Positions 24,226-35,492 of a stretch of 64,000 bases of DNA are shown here, piece after piece (position 1 is the stretch's first letter; the number at the start of each line of letters is the position of its first letter). Under the pieces are notes generated by a model. The model searched no databases. It saw nothing but the letters and a program-made list of their open reading frames with translations, and was not told where the DNA came from. The position numbers and the translations under genes are program-made. The DNA lies in contig CM044315.1 in assembly GCA_024291935.2 (NCBI GenBank), positions 72,832,385-72,896,384 on the forward strand. Reading direction: 5' to 3'. This stretch comes from Okapia johnstoni (taxonomy: Eukaryota; Chordata; Mammalia; Artiodactyla; Giraffidae).

Positions 24226-25756
24226 CCACAGGCTAGAAAGGACATCAATGATCCTATAATCTATTATCATTTTACATGTTAGGGGCATGAGACCCAGGAT
24301 CTGCCCAAGGTTACAGACAAGTGAATGAACGGATGGTCAACCTTTGAATCATGTACTGTTCTTTTACACTTTGACACCACCTCCCTGGGTATCCAGAAAA
24401 ATATATTTTCCATGACATGCCAGAGTGACCGTGGGCAGCGAAGGTGTATAAAACAGTTGTCATCAGTTTAACTAATAAAAAAGCCCTTTTTCTCCAGAGT
24501 CCTAATAATGCTGTGTACCTCCCCTAGGGGAAGGAGGCGTGAGAAGAATCTGGACACAAGAAGAGACATGCCAGGTGCCTCTCCCTATCCTGGCAGACAG
24601 CAATAGGGCAGGCAAACAAGCCATGTCTTATTTTTGGACTTTTCTCTCCTTACACCCTGAGGCATTAAAGAGACTGGGGAGATATTCAGGCTTCTCTCTT
24701 CAATACAGGATTAAACAAAAGACCTGGCCCCATGGGAGAAGATCAGGTTCAAACTTGGCCTCCAGGCCAAAGCTCTTTGCCTGGCCTCAATCACTTGGAA
24801 TATTACTTCAGTATTATCTTATTTACCCAGAGTCTCTCTTGAGAGGATTATTAATGATAATAGACCTTTACAATTTGCAAGGCCTTTGTATATGCACCAT
24901 CCTGTTTGAGCCCCTTAATACCCCTGTATGGTGAGTAGGGTAGGGGATTAGTAAACCTATTTTATAGATGAGAAAATGAAGCTCAAAGAGACAGGGTGTT
25001 CATGTTCATGAAACAAATTTTAGGACTGTAGCCCAAATATACTGACACACAATTGAGTTGTCTTCCATGGCGAAAAAGTACCACAGCACAGGCCTAGAAG
25101 TATTCAGAGGATTATTACTAGTCATTTGTAATAAAAAATAGATTGTTAGGAGAGAGAATAACTGGGGCAAAAAGATCTTTGAGAAGCCATTATTCAGGAG
25201 GGTCGAGGAAACTGTTACTGAGGAAGTAGCATGTAAGTTGGGACCTGCAGGCCAAGGAGCAGTTAACCAGGAAGCCATGTGCACAATGACCTAGGAACCT
25301 GAGTTAGCCAGTGTGGCTGGAGTGGCCAGAGTAAGGAGTGAGTGGCAAGAGGTGAGACTAGAAAGACGCAAACGTCAGATCACAAAGGACGTGTAGCTCA
25401 TGGTAAGGAGTTGGGATTTTATCTTACGGACAGTGGGAAGGCTTGAAGGGTTTTCAACCAGGGGAGGTATATAACCCAACTTATGTTTAAATATCACTGG
25501 CTGCTGAGAGGCACTGGAATTGTAGAAACAATATTTGAAACTGGGAACAGGAGTCTCGGAAACCCAAACAAGATGGATGAATTTGAAATATATGCCTGTT
25601 ACTGTCAGGTATACTCTCTTATTTAGGCCTCACAACAACCACGTGTTGTAGGTATTTTACAGATTTTTAAAATTTTATAGATGAAGAAGCTGAGATTCAG
25701 AGAGGTTCAGCTTCCATATCATCCTTCCCTCTGTATAATAATGATCATCTCATATT
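24226..25756. other. No supported gene; MIR and L2-like relics
   Basis: An MIR-like stretch at about 24240-24360, an MIR minus relic at about 24870-25010, L2-like text at about 25195-25510 (GTAAGGAGTTGGGATTTTAT), and MIR minus at about 25590-25715. A 131-codon frame at 24539-24934 has no recognisable similarity and runs into the MIR, so I treat it as chance. Confidence 0.5.
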
Positions 25757-25935
25757 CGCTCGTTTGGTAAAGAATCTGCCTGCAACGCAGGACACCTGGG
25801 TTGGGAAGATTCCCTGGAGAAGGGAAAGGCTACCACCCATTCCAGTATTCCGGCCTGGACAATCCCATGGACTGTGTAGTCCGTGGGGTCGCAGAGAGAC
25901 AGACTCAACTGAGGGATTTTCACTTTCACTTTCAA
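25757..25935 (+). mobile_element. Bov-tA SINE, variant body
   Basis: GGTAAAGAATCTGCCTGCAA, GGAGAAGGGAAAGGCTACCA and TGGACTGTGTAGTCCGTGGG, ending in CACTTTCACTTTCAA. A subfamily different from most in this window. Confidence 0.85.
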
Positions 25936-26199
25936 TATGCTGAGTAAGGAAACCAGAGTTGGTGTCAGAATGATTAGCATGATAAAGCTCCTGTCTAAAA
26001 GGCTTTTTCTTTTTCCAGATGAAAGAGATCAGTCTAGTACCGAACTGCTATGGTTAGAGGAGGTTACGTCAAGTAGAAAACTGTGTTTGACTCAGCACAA
26101 GACCAGGCCATCAGAACCCTTTGATGCCAGGTAGTAGGGAGCTTCCTGTTGGGCAACATGAAAAATTGAAACCCTAGAATGGTGTCGTTGTCAAGACAG
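25936..26199. other. No gene seen
   Basis: Short unique stretch between a SINE and an L1 end. Confidence 0.4.
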
Positions 26200-26332
26200 A
26201 GGGGATATATGTATACATATAGCCGACTCGCTTTGTTGTAAGCAGAAACTAACACAACATTGTGAAGCAAAAAAAAAAAAAAAAAAAACATTGTGAAGTA
26301 ATTATACTCCAATAAAGATAAATAAATAAATT
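26200..26332 (+). mobile_element. L1 3' tip with an internal A-run
   Basis: GACTCGCTTTGTTGTAAGCA, AACTAACACAACATTGTG and TTATACTCCAATAAAGATAA match the ruminant L1 3' end. A 20-base A-run (26269-26288) interrupts it between two copies of AACATTGTGAAG. Confidence 0.85.
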
Positions 26333-26924
26333 AATTTAAATGTTTAGCAATTAAAAAAATATATAACTGCAGATTGAAAGACTCCTTACAGATGGTTGGG
26401 TACAAATATCCCACTGCACAGGTGAGAAAACTAAAAATCAAAGTTCAGAGAGAGGGAGGAGCTTACAAGTATCACCCAGAATGACAGTGTCAGAGTTGAG
26501 GTAGAACCAGGTCGTCTGACTCCCAGCCTACAGTTCCCACAGAACTGGACCCTGCTATGTCTTTGATGGGCCCAACGATACTGAAATGTACCATATCAAA
26601 TGAATTCCACGTGAGTAAAGGAATTTTGAGTAGAGGAAGGGGGGCAAATCTCATTTCTGCTCCTAGGAGTTCCCTGTCAGAAACAATTGTCTTCCCACTA
26701 ACAACCTCTTAAGTCCTCGAACAAAGCCAGCTCCTAGAAAACCTGGAGAGAGGGTCAGATTGTCCCCAGGGGTCAAGGCTCCTATTCTTCCCTCTCTGTC
26801 CCCTTCCTTCTCAAGGTGACCTCCGCTCTTAAATACATGCTTTTAGGAAAGGATATTCTGTCATGAATTAAAGACAAGCAAATCCCAGTTAGTCAGGGTC
26901 CCTACAGTCTGCCTCACTGCTATG
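26333..26924. other. No gene; MIR relic
   Basis: MIR minus at about 26370-26535 (CAGGTGAGAAAACTAAAAAT, GGTAGAACCAGGTCGTCTGA). The rest is unassigned. Confidence 0.5.
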
Positions 26925-27436
26925 TGTTGTTGTTCAGTTGCTAAGTCTTGTCCACCTCTTTGCAAATCCATGAACTGCAGCATGCCAGACTTCCCTGTCT
27001 TTCACTATCTCCCTGAGTTTGCTAAAACTCGTGTCCATCGAGTCAATGATGCCATCCAACCACTTCATCCTCTGTCATCTCCTTCTCCTCTTGCCCTCAA
27101 TATTACCCAGCATCAGGGTCTTTTTCAATGAGTCAGCTCTTTGCATCAGGTGATCAAAGAATTGGAACTTCAGCATCAGTCCTTCCAATGAATATTCAAG
27201 GTTGATTTCCTTTAGAATTGACTAATTTGATCTCCTTGTGGTCAAGGGACTCTCAAGAGTCTTCCCCAACACCACAATTTGAAAGCATCAATTCTTTGGC
27301 GCTCAGCCTTCTTTATGGTCCAACTCTCACATCCGTACATAACCTCTGGAAAAACCATAGCTTTGACTAGATGGACCTTTGACTATATGGACTATACTGT
27401 CAGCAAAGTGATGTCTCTGCTTTTTAATACACTGTG
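26925..27436 (-). mobile_element. BovB LINE 3' fragment
   Basis: Reversed BovB end: GTTGTTGTTCAGTTGCTAAG at the element's 3' tip through CATGTCC-type, TCAGGTGATCAAAGAATTGG and GGGACTCTCAAGAGTCTTCC blocks to ATGTCTCTGCTTTTTAATAC. A short internal duplication lies near 27374-27400. Confidence 0.9.
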
Positions 27437-28066
27437 ACCCTTGGGCAAATCACTGCTTCTCTCTGGGCCTGTTTTCTTGTCTGCACAGTGAGGATACTGG
27501 ACATAACTTCTGAGGGGCTTGCTAGTTCTGCTCTTATGGGATCAGCACTTCTTAGTTCCCATGATTCAGTTCCCTGGCACACAGTAGGTAGGAGATCACC
27601 TACTTTGTGATGTCTTCCCTAACACACTGGCATCTCTGTCATTCCCTTGGTGGTAAGCATTAAGACTTCTCCCTCTTTGTGTCCTTGGCCCTATCCACTT
27701 GATAAAAGTTCAGTAGATATTTGTTGAACTCATTGATCTTAAATCATTTATTATAAATTCAGTGAAGCCAATCCAGGGAATTTTTTGTTTTTAATCTTAA
27801 GGCTCTTCAAGTGTACCAAAATCTAGAGTGATTGTTGAGTGACACATAGAAAAACAGTGGTGTAATTCAAGCTATGTCCAACAGGTGGCACAGTAGTCAC
27901 GAGCAAAGCTGTCAAGGAAGTGTTCTTTACAAAAGGGACAACAGCAATACTGGGTAATGTTCATAAAGCACTTTTTTATGTAAATTATCTACATGAATTT
28001 TTAATTCCCACTTTACAAATGAAGTGAGAAATAAGGGAGCTTTCCCAAATCCCAGAATCTTTTCAG
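27437..28066. other. No gene; MIR and L2 relics
   Basis: MIR plus at about 27437-27530 (CCCTTGGGCAAATCACTGC), L2-like 3' end at about 27590-27740 (CAGTAGATATTTGTTGAACT), and a minus MIR-like piece at about 27960-28050. Confidence 0.5.
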
Positions 28067-28243
28067 TATCAGTCACTTGCTCAGGCACTACGTTGTATCT
28101 GGCTCTTTGCTGCCCCATGGACTGTAGCCCACCAGGCTTCTCTGTCCATGGAATTTTCCAGGTAAGAATGCTGGAGTGGGGTGCCACTTGTCTCCTGCAT
28201 TGGTAGGAGGATTCTTTACCTCAAGCACCACCTGGAAAGACCA
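28067..28243 (-). mobile_element. Bov-tA SINE, internally deleted
   Basis: CTCTTTGCTGCCCCATGGAC, ATGCTGGAGTGGGGTGCCA, then a jump to CTCCTGCATTGGTAGGAGGA and the head complement TTCTTTACCTCAAGCACCAC. Confidence 0.85.
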
Positions 28244-28534
28244 ATCAATCAATTAGGTAAATTGATTTCAAGGGTCTACCAGAGACTCAGATTTTCCTTC
28301 CAAATTACCTCTCTCCTTTTTTGAAAATATGTGTAGTGTTACTTTAGGAGCTTCATCTCTTTGGTTGAGATTTTAAATTTTAAATATTTAAATGGAGGGT
28401 AGGGATGGGGGAATGTATTAAATACTTTAATTCACTTGCACTTCAGTGTAAAAAGTTTAAAATACATTCTTCAAAACCACTTGACCTAAGTGGGTTGGAT
28501 GGATGCAGTGAGTGTGCACAGGGCAATGGGGACC
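28244..28534. other. No gene seen
   Basis: Unassigned AT-rich DNA. Confidence 0.4.
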
Positions 28535-29234
28535 TGAAGTTCAGTTCAGTTTCTCAGTTGTGTCTGATGACTCTTTGTGACCCCATGGTCTGCAGCATGC
28601 CAGGCTTCCCTGTCCATCACCAGTTCCCAGAGCTTGCTTACACTCATGTCCATTGAGTCAGTGATGCCATCCAACCATCTCATCCTCTGAGATCCCCTTC
28701 TCCTCCTGCCTTCAATCTTTCCCAGCATCAGGGTCATTTCTAATAAGTCAGCTCTTCACATCAGGTGGCCAAAGTATTGGAGTTTCAGCTTCAGAATCAG
28801 TCCTTCCAATGAATATTCAGGATTGATTTCCTTTAAGATTGACTGGTTTGATCTCCTTGCAGTCCAAGGGACTCTCAAGAGTCTTCTCCAACACCACAGT
28901 TCAAAAGCATCAATTTTTCAGCACTCAGCTTTGTTTATGGTAAAACCCTCACATCCATACATGACTACTGGAAAAACCATAGCTTTGACTACATGGACCT
29001 TAGTTGGCAAAGTAATGTCTCTGCTTTTTAATATGCTATCTAGGTTTGTCATAGCTTTCTTCCAAGGAGCAAGCATCTTTTAATTTTATGGCTGCAGTCA
29101 TCCTCTGCAGTGATTTTGGAGCCCAAGAAAATAGTCTGTCACTGTTTCCATTGTTTCCCCATCTATTTGCCATGAAGTGATGGGACCGGATACCATGATG
29201 TTAGTTTTTTTAATGTTGAGTTTTAAGCCAGGGG
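28535..29234 (-). mobile_element. BovB LINE 3' fragment
   Basis: Reversed BovB from its 3' tip (CAGTTCAGTTTCTCAG near 28541) up to the NVQKTKIMAS-equivalent (GATGGGACCGGATACCATGA, then TTTTAATGTTGAGTTTTAAG). The frame is broken in several places. Confidence 0.92.
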
Positions 29235-29700
29235 ACCTGAAGAAGAGCCACAAAGATGAGATGCCAGATGGGGGAAGGAAGAGGAACTACAGGAAGTGTC
29301 ACTAACTTAATTTTGCCATAGGCTAACCTGGTTTTCTGTTGTGGTAGCCAGTGCCAGAGGACTCCATTCATCAGGGGATTTGTTATCCCAGGAATTCTAA
29401 TTTGACAGTACAGTTCAGGACAGTGTAGAGTCAAGTAAGAATGCCTGGAAAATTCTCAAGAAACATTTCATGGCATCCTCTAGAGAGAAGCTAGAAAATG
29501 AAGAGTCAAATCTGGGGTCATAAGAATGAAATCTGGAGTAAAATAGTAAAATCTGAAATTCCAGATTTGGTACCTGGAGTTCAGTATTAGAATCTCAGAC
29601 TTCGATAGAGCTGAAAGGTCAAAAAGTATAAAATTTGCAAGTTAGAACTTGTGTTCCAGTATAGAATTCTAGGTTGATATTATTGAAATTCCAGAGTAGA

Positions 29701-29830
29701 ATTTTTCTTTTTTTCTTTCCAGCTGCACTGCACACAGCTTGCAGAATTTTAGTTCCCTGACCAGAAGTTGAACCCAGGACACCACTGTGAACGTGTTGAG
29801 TCCTAACCACTGGACCACCAGGGAATTCCC
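29701..29830 (-). mobile_element. CHR-2 SINE inside the tandem domain
   Basis: TTTTCTTTTTTTCTTTCCAG poly(T) side, AGTTCCCTGACCAGAAGTTG, CCTAACCACTGGACCACCAG and GGGAATTCCCC. Confidence 0.88.
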
Positions 29831-30439
29831 CAGAAGTAGAATTTCTGATTATAATTTTGGAATCTAATTGTAGGATTCAAGTTCAGAGAATAAACCCTAT
29901 TCTTCCAGTAGTAGAATTTTGGGGTTCCAAGTAACAGCTGAGTTTTAACTGTAGAATGCCCAGGTTCAGAGAATAGAACCTGAAGTTTCAATAGTAGGTA
30001 TAGGAATACAGTACTCAAGTCTCAGACTTTGAATCTGGAGCCTGGAGTTCTAATAGTAAAATCTCTGGAAAAAAAATAAAACAAAACTCCAGTTATGAGA
30101 GTAAAATCTAGAGGTCCATTAGCGGAATTTTAATTTCAGAGAAAGAAACGGATAGTTCCTAACTTGAATGTGGCATTACAAGAATAGAATATGGAATTTA
30201 CAATATTATTAGAATCTTGGGCTTTGAGATTGGAACTTTAAGTTCCAATAATACAGTATTGAAGTTTGAATGCTTAGCCTGAAATCCAAGCACAGAATAT
30301 GGGGTTCAGAGAGCACATGTTGCATTCCAATAGAGAATCTTGAGGTGTCACGGTGGAACCTAAGGTATAATATTGAATTATGAAACTCCAAAATTGAAAT
30401 CTAGCATATTAGATTAGTATTAGAATCAGCCTTCAATAG

Positions 30440-30950
30440 TAATAATGCTAATGGATAACGCTAATTAAGTGCTTACTATGTGCCAAGCATTGTTCCTAGT
30501 CCTTTATCTGTATGATCATTATCATTGTCATTATTGGGCTTCCCAGGTAGTGCAGTTGGTAGAGAATCCACCTGCCAATGCAGGAGACACAAGTGGTGTG
30601 GGTTCCATCCCTGGGTCGGGAAGATCCCCTGGAGAAGGAAATGGCAACCCACTCCAGTATTCTTGCCTGGAAAATCCCATGGGCAGCGGAGCCTAGGGAG
30701 CTACCGTCATCGGGTCACAAAGAGTCAGACATGACTGAGCAGCACACAGACGTATGTGCCAAGCATTGTTCTAAGTCCTTTACCTGTACTACTATTGTTG
30801 TCGTTGTTGTTATTATTACAAGTAAATGCTCACAAAAAACCTGTCAGGTGAGTTCTATTATTACCATCCCTATTTTGCAAATGAGGAAACTGAGGCATAG
30901 AGAGGTTAAATAATTTTCCAGAGGTCACATCTGGGAAGCACAGAGATGGT
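30440..30950 (-). mobile_element. MIR relic split by a Bov-tA SINE
   Basis: TTAAGTGCTTACTATGTGCC before the SINE, and TATTTTGCAAATGAGGAAAC followed by TGAGGCATAGAGAGGTTAAA after it, are antisense MIR. A 36-base stretch of the MIR appears on both sides of the inserted SINE (30477-30512 and 30753-30788). Confidence 0.8.
30536..30752 (+). mobile_element. Bov-tA SINE inside MIR
   Basis: GGGCTTCCCAGGTAGTGCAG, GAAGATCCCCTGGAGAAGGA and CACAAAGAGTCAGACATGAC, ending at GCAGCACACAGACG. Confidence 0.92.
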
Positions 30951-31535
30951 ATCTGACCATAAGCAAGCATGCCTCCGGAGCTCATGCTTTTAAGTACTAT
31001 GAGAAGTACCTCTAGATTCTAGAGTTTAGAAGAACTTTAAATTCTATCAGAAAAACCCGAGGTTTAACAAATAGAAACTTGAGTTACCCTAATAGAAATT
31101 ATGCCAGTAGCAGCATCTTGAGTGATTTTTATGTCCAATGGTAGACTAAGGGACTCATGCAATAAAACTGAATAAAACATAAATGATTTCATCCTGAATT
31201 TAGAGCTCCAAATGAAGACCTCAATTTAATCTCAATAATTGGAGTTCAACATTTTACAACCAGAATTTCAGACTCAGCTCTGAACCTTCAGGTTTAATCC
31301 TGATAATGGAATCTATTCTGCAAGTAAAGTTTCTATAGTATAATTTTAGTTTCTGAGAGTAGAACCTTGAGTTTAAATGGTTGAATTTTCTGGGGAGACA
31401 AAGACCTAGGGTTTTAATGGCAGAATCCAGAATTAGTGGATCCTTGAGTTCCAAGATTAGAAATTGAGATTCAAATAATGAAATCTTAAATTGAAGTAGT
31501 AAAATGTAAAGTCCAATATTAAGATCTTGAGTTCA

Positions 31536-31856
31536 GGGTTTCCCTGGTGGTCCATAGCTTAAAGATCTGCCTTGTAATGCAAGGGATACAGGTTGGATCC
31601 CTGGTCTGGGGAGATTCCACATGTCATAGCGCAAATAAGCCTGTGCACCACAACTACTGAGCCACGTGTGGCTACTGAAGCCCATGCACCTAGAGCCTGT
31701 GCTCTGCAACAAGAGCAGCCACCACAATGAGAAGCCCATCCACTGCAACTAGAGAGTAGCCCTTGCTCTCTGCAACTAGACAAAGCCTGCATGCAGCAAA
31801 TGATGACCCACCACAGCCAAAAAATAAAAATAAATAAATAAATCTAGTTTTAAAAT
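31536..31856 (+). mobile_element. CHR-2A-type SINE with perfect target duplication
   Basis: Head GGTTTCCCTGGTGGTCCATA, long body (CATGCACCTAGAGCCTGTGC, AGAAGCCCATCCACTGCAAC) and AAATAAATAAAT tail. The 13-bp repeat GATCTTGAGTTCA stands at 31523-31535 and 31857-31869. The duplicated target is itself one phrase of the tandem domain, so the SINE landed inside the array. Confidence 0.93.
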
Positions 31857-32370
31857 GATCTTGAGTTCAAAGAGTACAATATCACATTCCAAAAGTAGGA
31901 TATGTGATTCAAAGAATAGAACCTGGAATTCTAATGTTAGAATCTTGGACCTTGACAAGAGACTCCGGGGTTACTGGAATATTTTAATCTAGAATCTAGG
32001 GAATAGAATCTAGTATCGCCACAATAGAAGCTATAATTCCAAAAGCAGCATCTTAGGCTTTATTTAATACTGGAATCTGTTTGCTCAGGGGGAGAACATA
32101 GGACTCAAAGAATACAACCTGGAATTCTAAACATAAACTGGGTTTCCAGAGTAGAATCTATAGTTCGATAGATTAATTTTATGGAATGATAGTAGAGTAT
32201 GGTTTGCATTAGTAGAATCAGATATACTCAGAGTATGCCTAGAAGCCCAGTGTTAGAATTTGGAGTTCACAAAATAGAACTTGGGGATTTCAGTGAAACA
32301 ATCTCGAGTGCAATTGAAGGATTCTGGAACTTAAAGTAGAACTTGAACTTATGATGGTGGACTCGATATA

Positions 32371-33187
32371 GTTGGTTTTCAACTCAGTTTTCAATCCTTA
32401 TCCTCTGTTAATAATAGGATTGTGCCTCCACAAAAATCAGTTTCCTATCTAATGAGGGAAGGATCTTATTCAGAGAGCAGGAGTTCAACTGCCATTTTCA
32501 GATATGTGTAGAACTGAATGTAACCTCCCATGTTACTGAAGGCTATTTGGCTGTAGTTGAAAGAAGTCTTCCAAGCAAACAGCCTAGTGATCAGACCTGT
32601 GTTATGTGCTCTGAGGCATTCCAAAGAGAAAATTCTGTCCTTGTCCTGAGAAGCTAGCCATGAGTAAAACAGTACAAGCCCAGTGCAGGGTAGAATGTAA
32701 TCCAGGGCAAAAATGTGTAGGCTGGCATTATTGAAACAGGGGAAAGAGCTATGTGTAGGCTGCAACAATTGGAGGATCCACAGAGTAGGCATTTCAAAGG
32801 ATAGATAGAATTTAAATAGGCAGAGGGGGTAGGGTATTTCAGGTGGGAAAATACTAAGAGCTTATGGAAGTAGGATCTAACATGGTGTGCACCAACAATT
32901 TTCCACAAAGATATATTATAGAGTGTCTACTACTCACCAGTTACATTGTAAGCCCTGGGGAAATAAAAAGAAATCACAAGTCGTTTCCTCCGAGGAAATT
33001 ATGTGGAAAAAACAATTATAATAGCTTTGGCATTAGACACACCTGGGTTTGGAAAGCAGGCTCATTAACTTACTAGCTATGCAACTAGGCAAAACCCTTT
33101 ATATCTTTGAACTAGTCTCTTCTTCTATACAAAGAGGATAATGATACCTTCCTCAGGGGTTGTTTAAGGATTCAGAATATCCATAAT
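32371..33187. other. No gene; L2-like and MIR relics
   Basis: L2-like text at about 32590-32870 (CAAAGGATAGATAGAATTTA, GGTATTTCAGGTGGGAAAAT). MIR plus at about 33020-33185 (GGCATTAGACACACCTGGGT). Confidence 0.45.
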
Positions 33188-33194
33188 AGTGTGC

Positions 33195-33239
<45 letters not shown>
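33188..33239. repeat. TG microsatellite
   Basis: About 24 TG dinucleotides in an almost pure run. Confidence 0.95.
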
Positions 33240-33241
<2 letters not shown>

Positions 33242-34571
33242 AAGAGGCATGAGGGATGCTATAATGATGATGATGATAGTGATGATATGCTCAGAGTCAC
33301 ATACAAAGCGTTATGAAAACACAGAGTAAGTGGCATTTCAGCTAAGTCCTGAATAACAGTAGGATGCATCTGACAATCAGAGAAGGGAAAGAGCATTTCA
33401 GAAGAGGAAGCAAAAATTATAAAAGTATGGAGGCATGAGAGGGAACAATATTTTGAAAGATCTAGTCATTGATGAGGTTGAGTAAAAGATTTGTAATGAC
33501 AGGCTAATTGCCTCTAGGTTATGGTGAAGCACTGAAGCGTTGTTAATAGGAAAGATTCACTCAACAGAAATATATTGAACAGGCTTAGAGCCTAACTGAA
33601 TACTAATTATACTAGTGTAGGAAAGATGTCTCTGCTTACATATACCTTACAAAAGTTCAGCTGGGAAGAAAAATAAATAGCAACATAAGCATAGAAGGAA
33701 AGGTTGGGTTTTAGAGTTAGGAATCCTTCCCACGTTTCACCCATCAAATTTACTTACATTTACTGATCCTCTCCTTCAGTCTGTGAGCTCCTTGAGAATA
33801 GAAATTATGTCTTTCCCCCCAAACTACTTTTCGTGGAAAAACTCATACATACAGAAAGTTTAAATAAATATCCATGAACTCAACTTCCTAGGTTTAATAA
33901 TCAACATTTTGACTTATTGCTTTGTATAAATTTTTTAACTGCATGGAAGTTGCAGACATCATGACCCTTTACTTCTAAGAAAAAGGAAATTTTAAAATAG
34001 ATCATAATACAGTTATCAATTTCAGGAAATTTAATATTCATTCCAAATTTTTGTCTAATATATAGTTCAAATGCAAATTTCACTCCTTGTCCCACTAAGT
34101 CCCTTAGGTCAAGAAACAACCTCTCCACAAATATTTTCACATTTCTGCATGGTTAGGGCTGAGAAAACAAATTCTGGCAACCTGGATTAAAGGATAATTG
34201 AATAGCAACCCTGAAAATAGAGGCTTCTGGAGAATTAAAGTTTTTTCTCTCTCCATAGCTATTTTGTCCAGAAAGGTAGTGATCACTCCAACCTCTCCCT
34301 AAAGAGGATTTATTGCATTCCAGAGCAAAGATCTCTCTTCACTTCTGGAGGGGAGGATGGGCAGCTGTGAAGGCCATGCTAGATAAGCTCTAGGAGTCAT
34401 AATTTTGGAATCTCTCTTACGTAGTACAAACTGCACTGTATGTACAGGTTACATCAGGCTCTCTTCCTGTCACCCCATAGGAAAATAGGACATAGAAAAC
34501 TGGTGCTAAGATTGTTATGTCAGTAAAAACAGTTCTATTTCTGATGCAGATCTAGAAGTATCATGTTCCTC

Positions 34572-34572
<1 letters not shown>
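33240..34572. other. No gene; L2-like and L1M relics
   Basis: A short GAT repeat at about 33262-33285. L2-like at about 33290-33460 (GAGTAAGTGGCATTTCAGCT). Antisense L1M 3' text at about 33830-34130 (CCATGAACTCAACTTCCTAG, GATCATAATACAGTTATCAA), similar to that at 13.7 kb. The rest is unassigned. Confidence 0.5.

Positions 34573-34629
<57 letters not shown>
34573..34629. repeat. TG microsatellite
   Basis: About 27 TG dinucleotides, nearly uninterrupted. This creates the Val-Cys repeat frame at 34563, which is not a gene. Confidence 0.95.
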
Positions 34630-34631
<2 letters not shown>

Positions 34632-34971
34632 AAACTGAAAGTGGGGAAATACTTCAGACCCTTTATAGTTCAGGACTTCATACTTTATAACTCTTCCCTC
34701 CCCAGATCCAGGAACCTATTGGGGAATGACAAGTTACATTTAGTTTGTCAAGTCTCTTTATTGTCTTTTCATATTTACCTCTTAATTTTTTTTTTTTTTT
34801 GGTCGCTCATCACACTGACATTTTTTAAGAATTCAGACCATTTGTTTCATAGTTCCCTTCCTTCTTATAAGATTAGGGAGGGCCAACAGTACTCTTCTAT
34901 ACTTTGCTTTTTTTTCACTTAACAATATATCCCAGAGATTATACTGTATCATAAAAAGCTCTTCTGTTCTT
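34630..34971. other. No gene; antisense LINE-like text
   Basis: Possible old L1-type sequence (AACAATATATCCCAGAGATT near 34921) and a 17-base T-run at about 34784-34800. Confidence 0.4.
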
Positions 34972-35175
34972 TTTTTAAACAAAATTTTATTTATTTGTTT
35001 AATTTACTTGGCTATGCCAGGTCTCAGTTGCATCATCTAGGATCTTCACTGCATCATGCAGGATCCTTTCTTGTGGCATGTAGGATCTGATCTAGTTCCT
35101 TGACCAGGGATCAAACTCGGGACTCCTGGATTTGGAGTGTGGAGTCTTAGCCACTGGACCACTAGGGAAGTCCCT
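34972..35175 (-). mobile_element. CHR-2 SINE, long form
   Basis: TTATTTATTTGTTTAATTTA side, then CTTGGCTATGCCAGGTCTCA, TTCCTTGACCAGGGATCAAA, CTTAGCCACTGGACCACTAG and GGAAGTCCC. Confidence 0.9.
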
Positions 35176-35263
35176 TCCTTACTTTTTTTTTTTTTTTATG
35201 GCTCCATAATCCTTCTTTGTTTGGGTGTACTATGTCACATATAGTACATATGTGTAGCTTATG

Positions 35264-35492
35264 GGGGCTTCCCAGGTGGCTCAGTGGCTCAATGGTAAAG
35301 AATCCTCCTGCCAATGTAGGAGACTTGAGTTCAATCCTTGGGTCAGGAAGATCTCCTGGAGGAGTAAATGGCAACCCACTCCAGTATTCTTGCCTGGAGA
35401 ATCCCATGGACAGAGGAGCCAGGCGAGCTACAGTCCATCGGGTTGCAAAGGGTTGGACACCACTGAGCACACAAGCAGCAGCAACAGCATGT
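35264..35492 (+). mobile_element. Bov-tA SINE
   Basis: GGGGCTTCCCAGGTGGCTCA, CCTGCCAATGTAGGAGACTT, GAATCCCATGGACAGAGGAG and a GCAGCAGCAACAGCA tail. Confidence 0.92.

Larger units (their letters stand above)
29455..32370 (+). repeat. Degenerate tandem domain of about 21-24-bp units
   Basis: For almost 3 kb the sequence keeps restating a short phrase close to TAGAATCTGGAGTTCCAATAG: for example GTAGAATTTTGGGGTTCC, AGAATAGAACCTGAAGTTTC, TTAGAATCTTGGGCTTTGAG, AGAATAGAACCTGGAATTCT and GTAGAATCTATAGTTCGATAG. Units are diverged and the spacing wobbles, so this is an ancient minisatellite or satellite-like block. It is interrupted by a CHR-2 SINE (29701-29830), MIR plus Bov-tA (30477-30950) and a CHR-2A (31536-31856). 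Many dozens of units are implied. I do not recognise a named family. Confidence 0.75.

Noticed and set aside
24539..24934. 131-codon plus-strand frame
   Set aside because: No similarity recognised, extends into a MIR relic, and no splice or start context. Probably chance.
34563..34922. Frame with a Val-Cys repeat
   Set aside because: It is the translation of a TG microsatellite.
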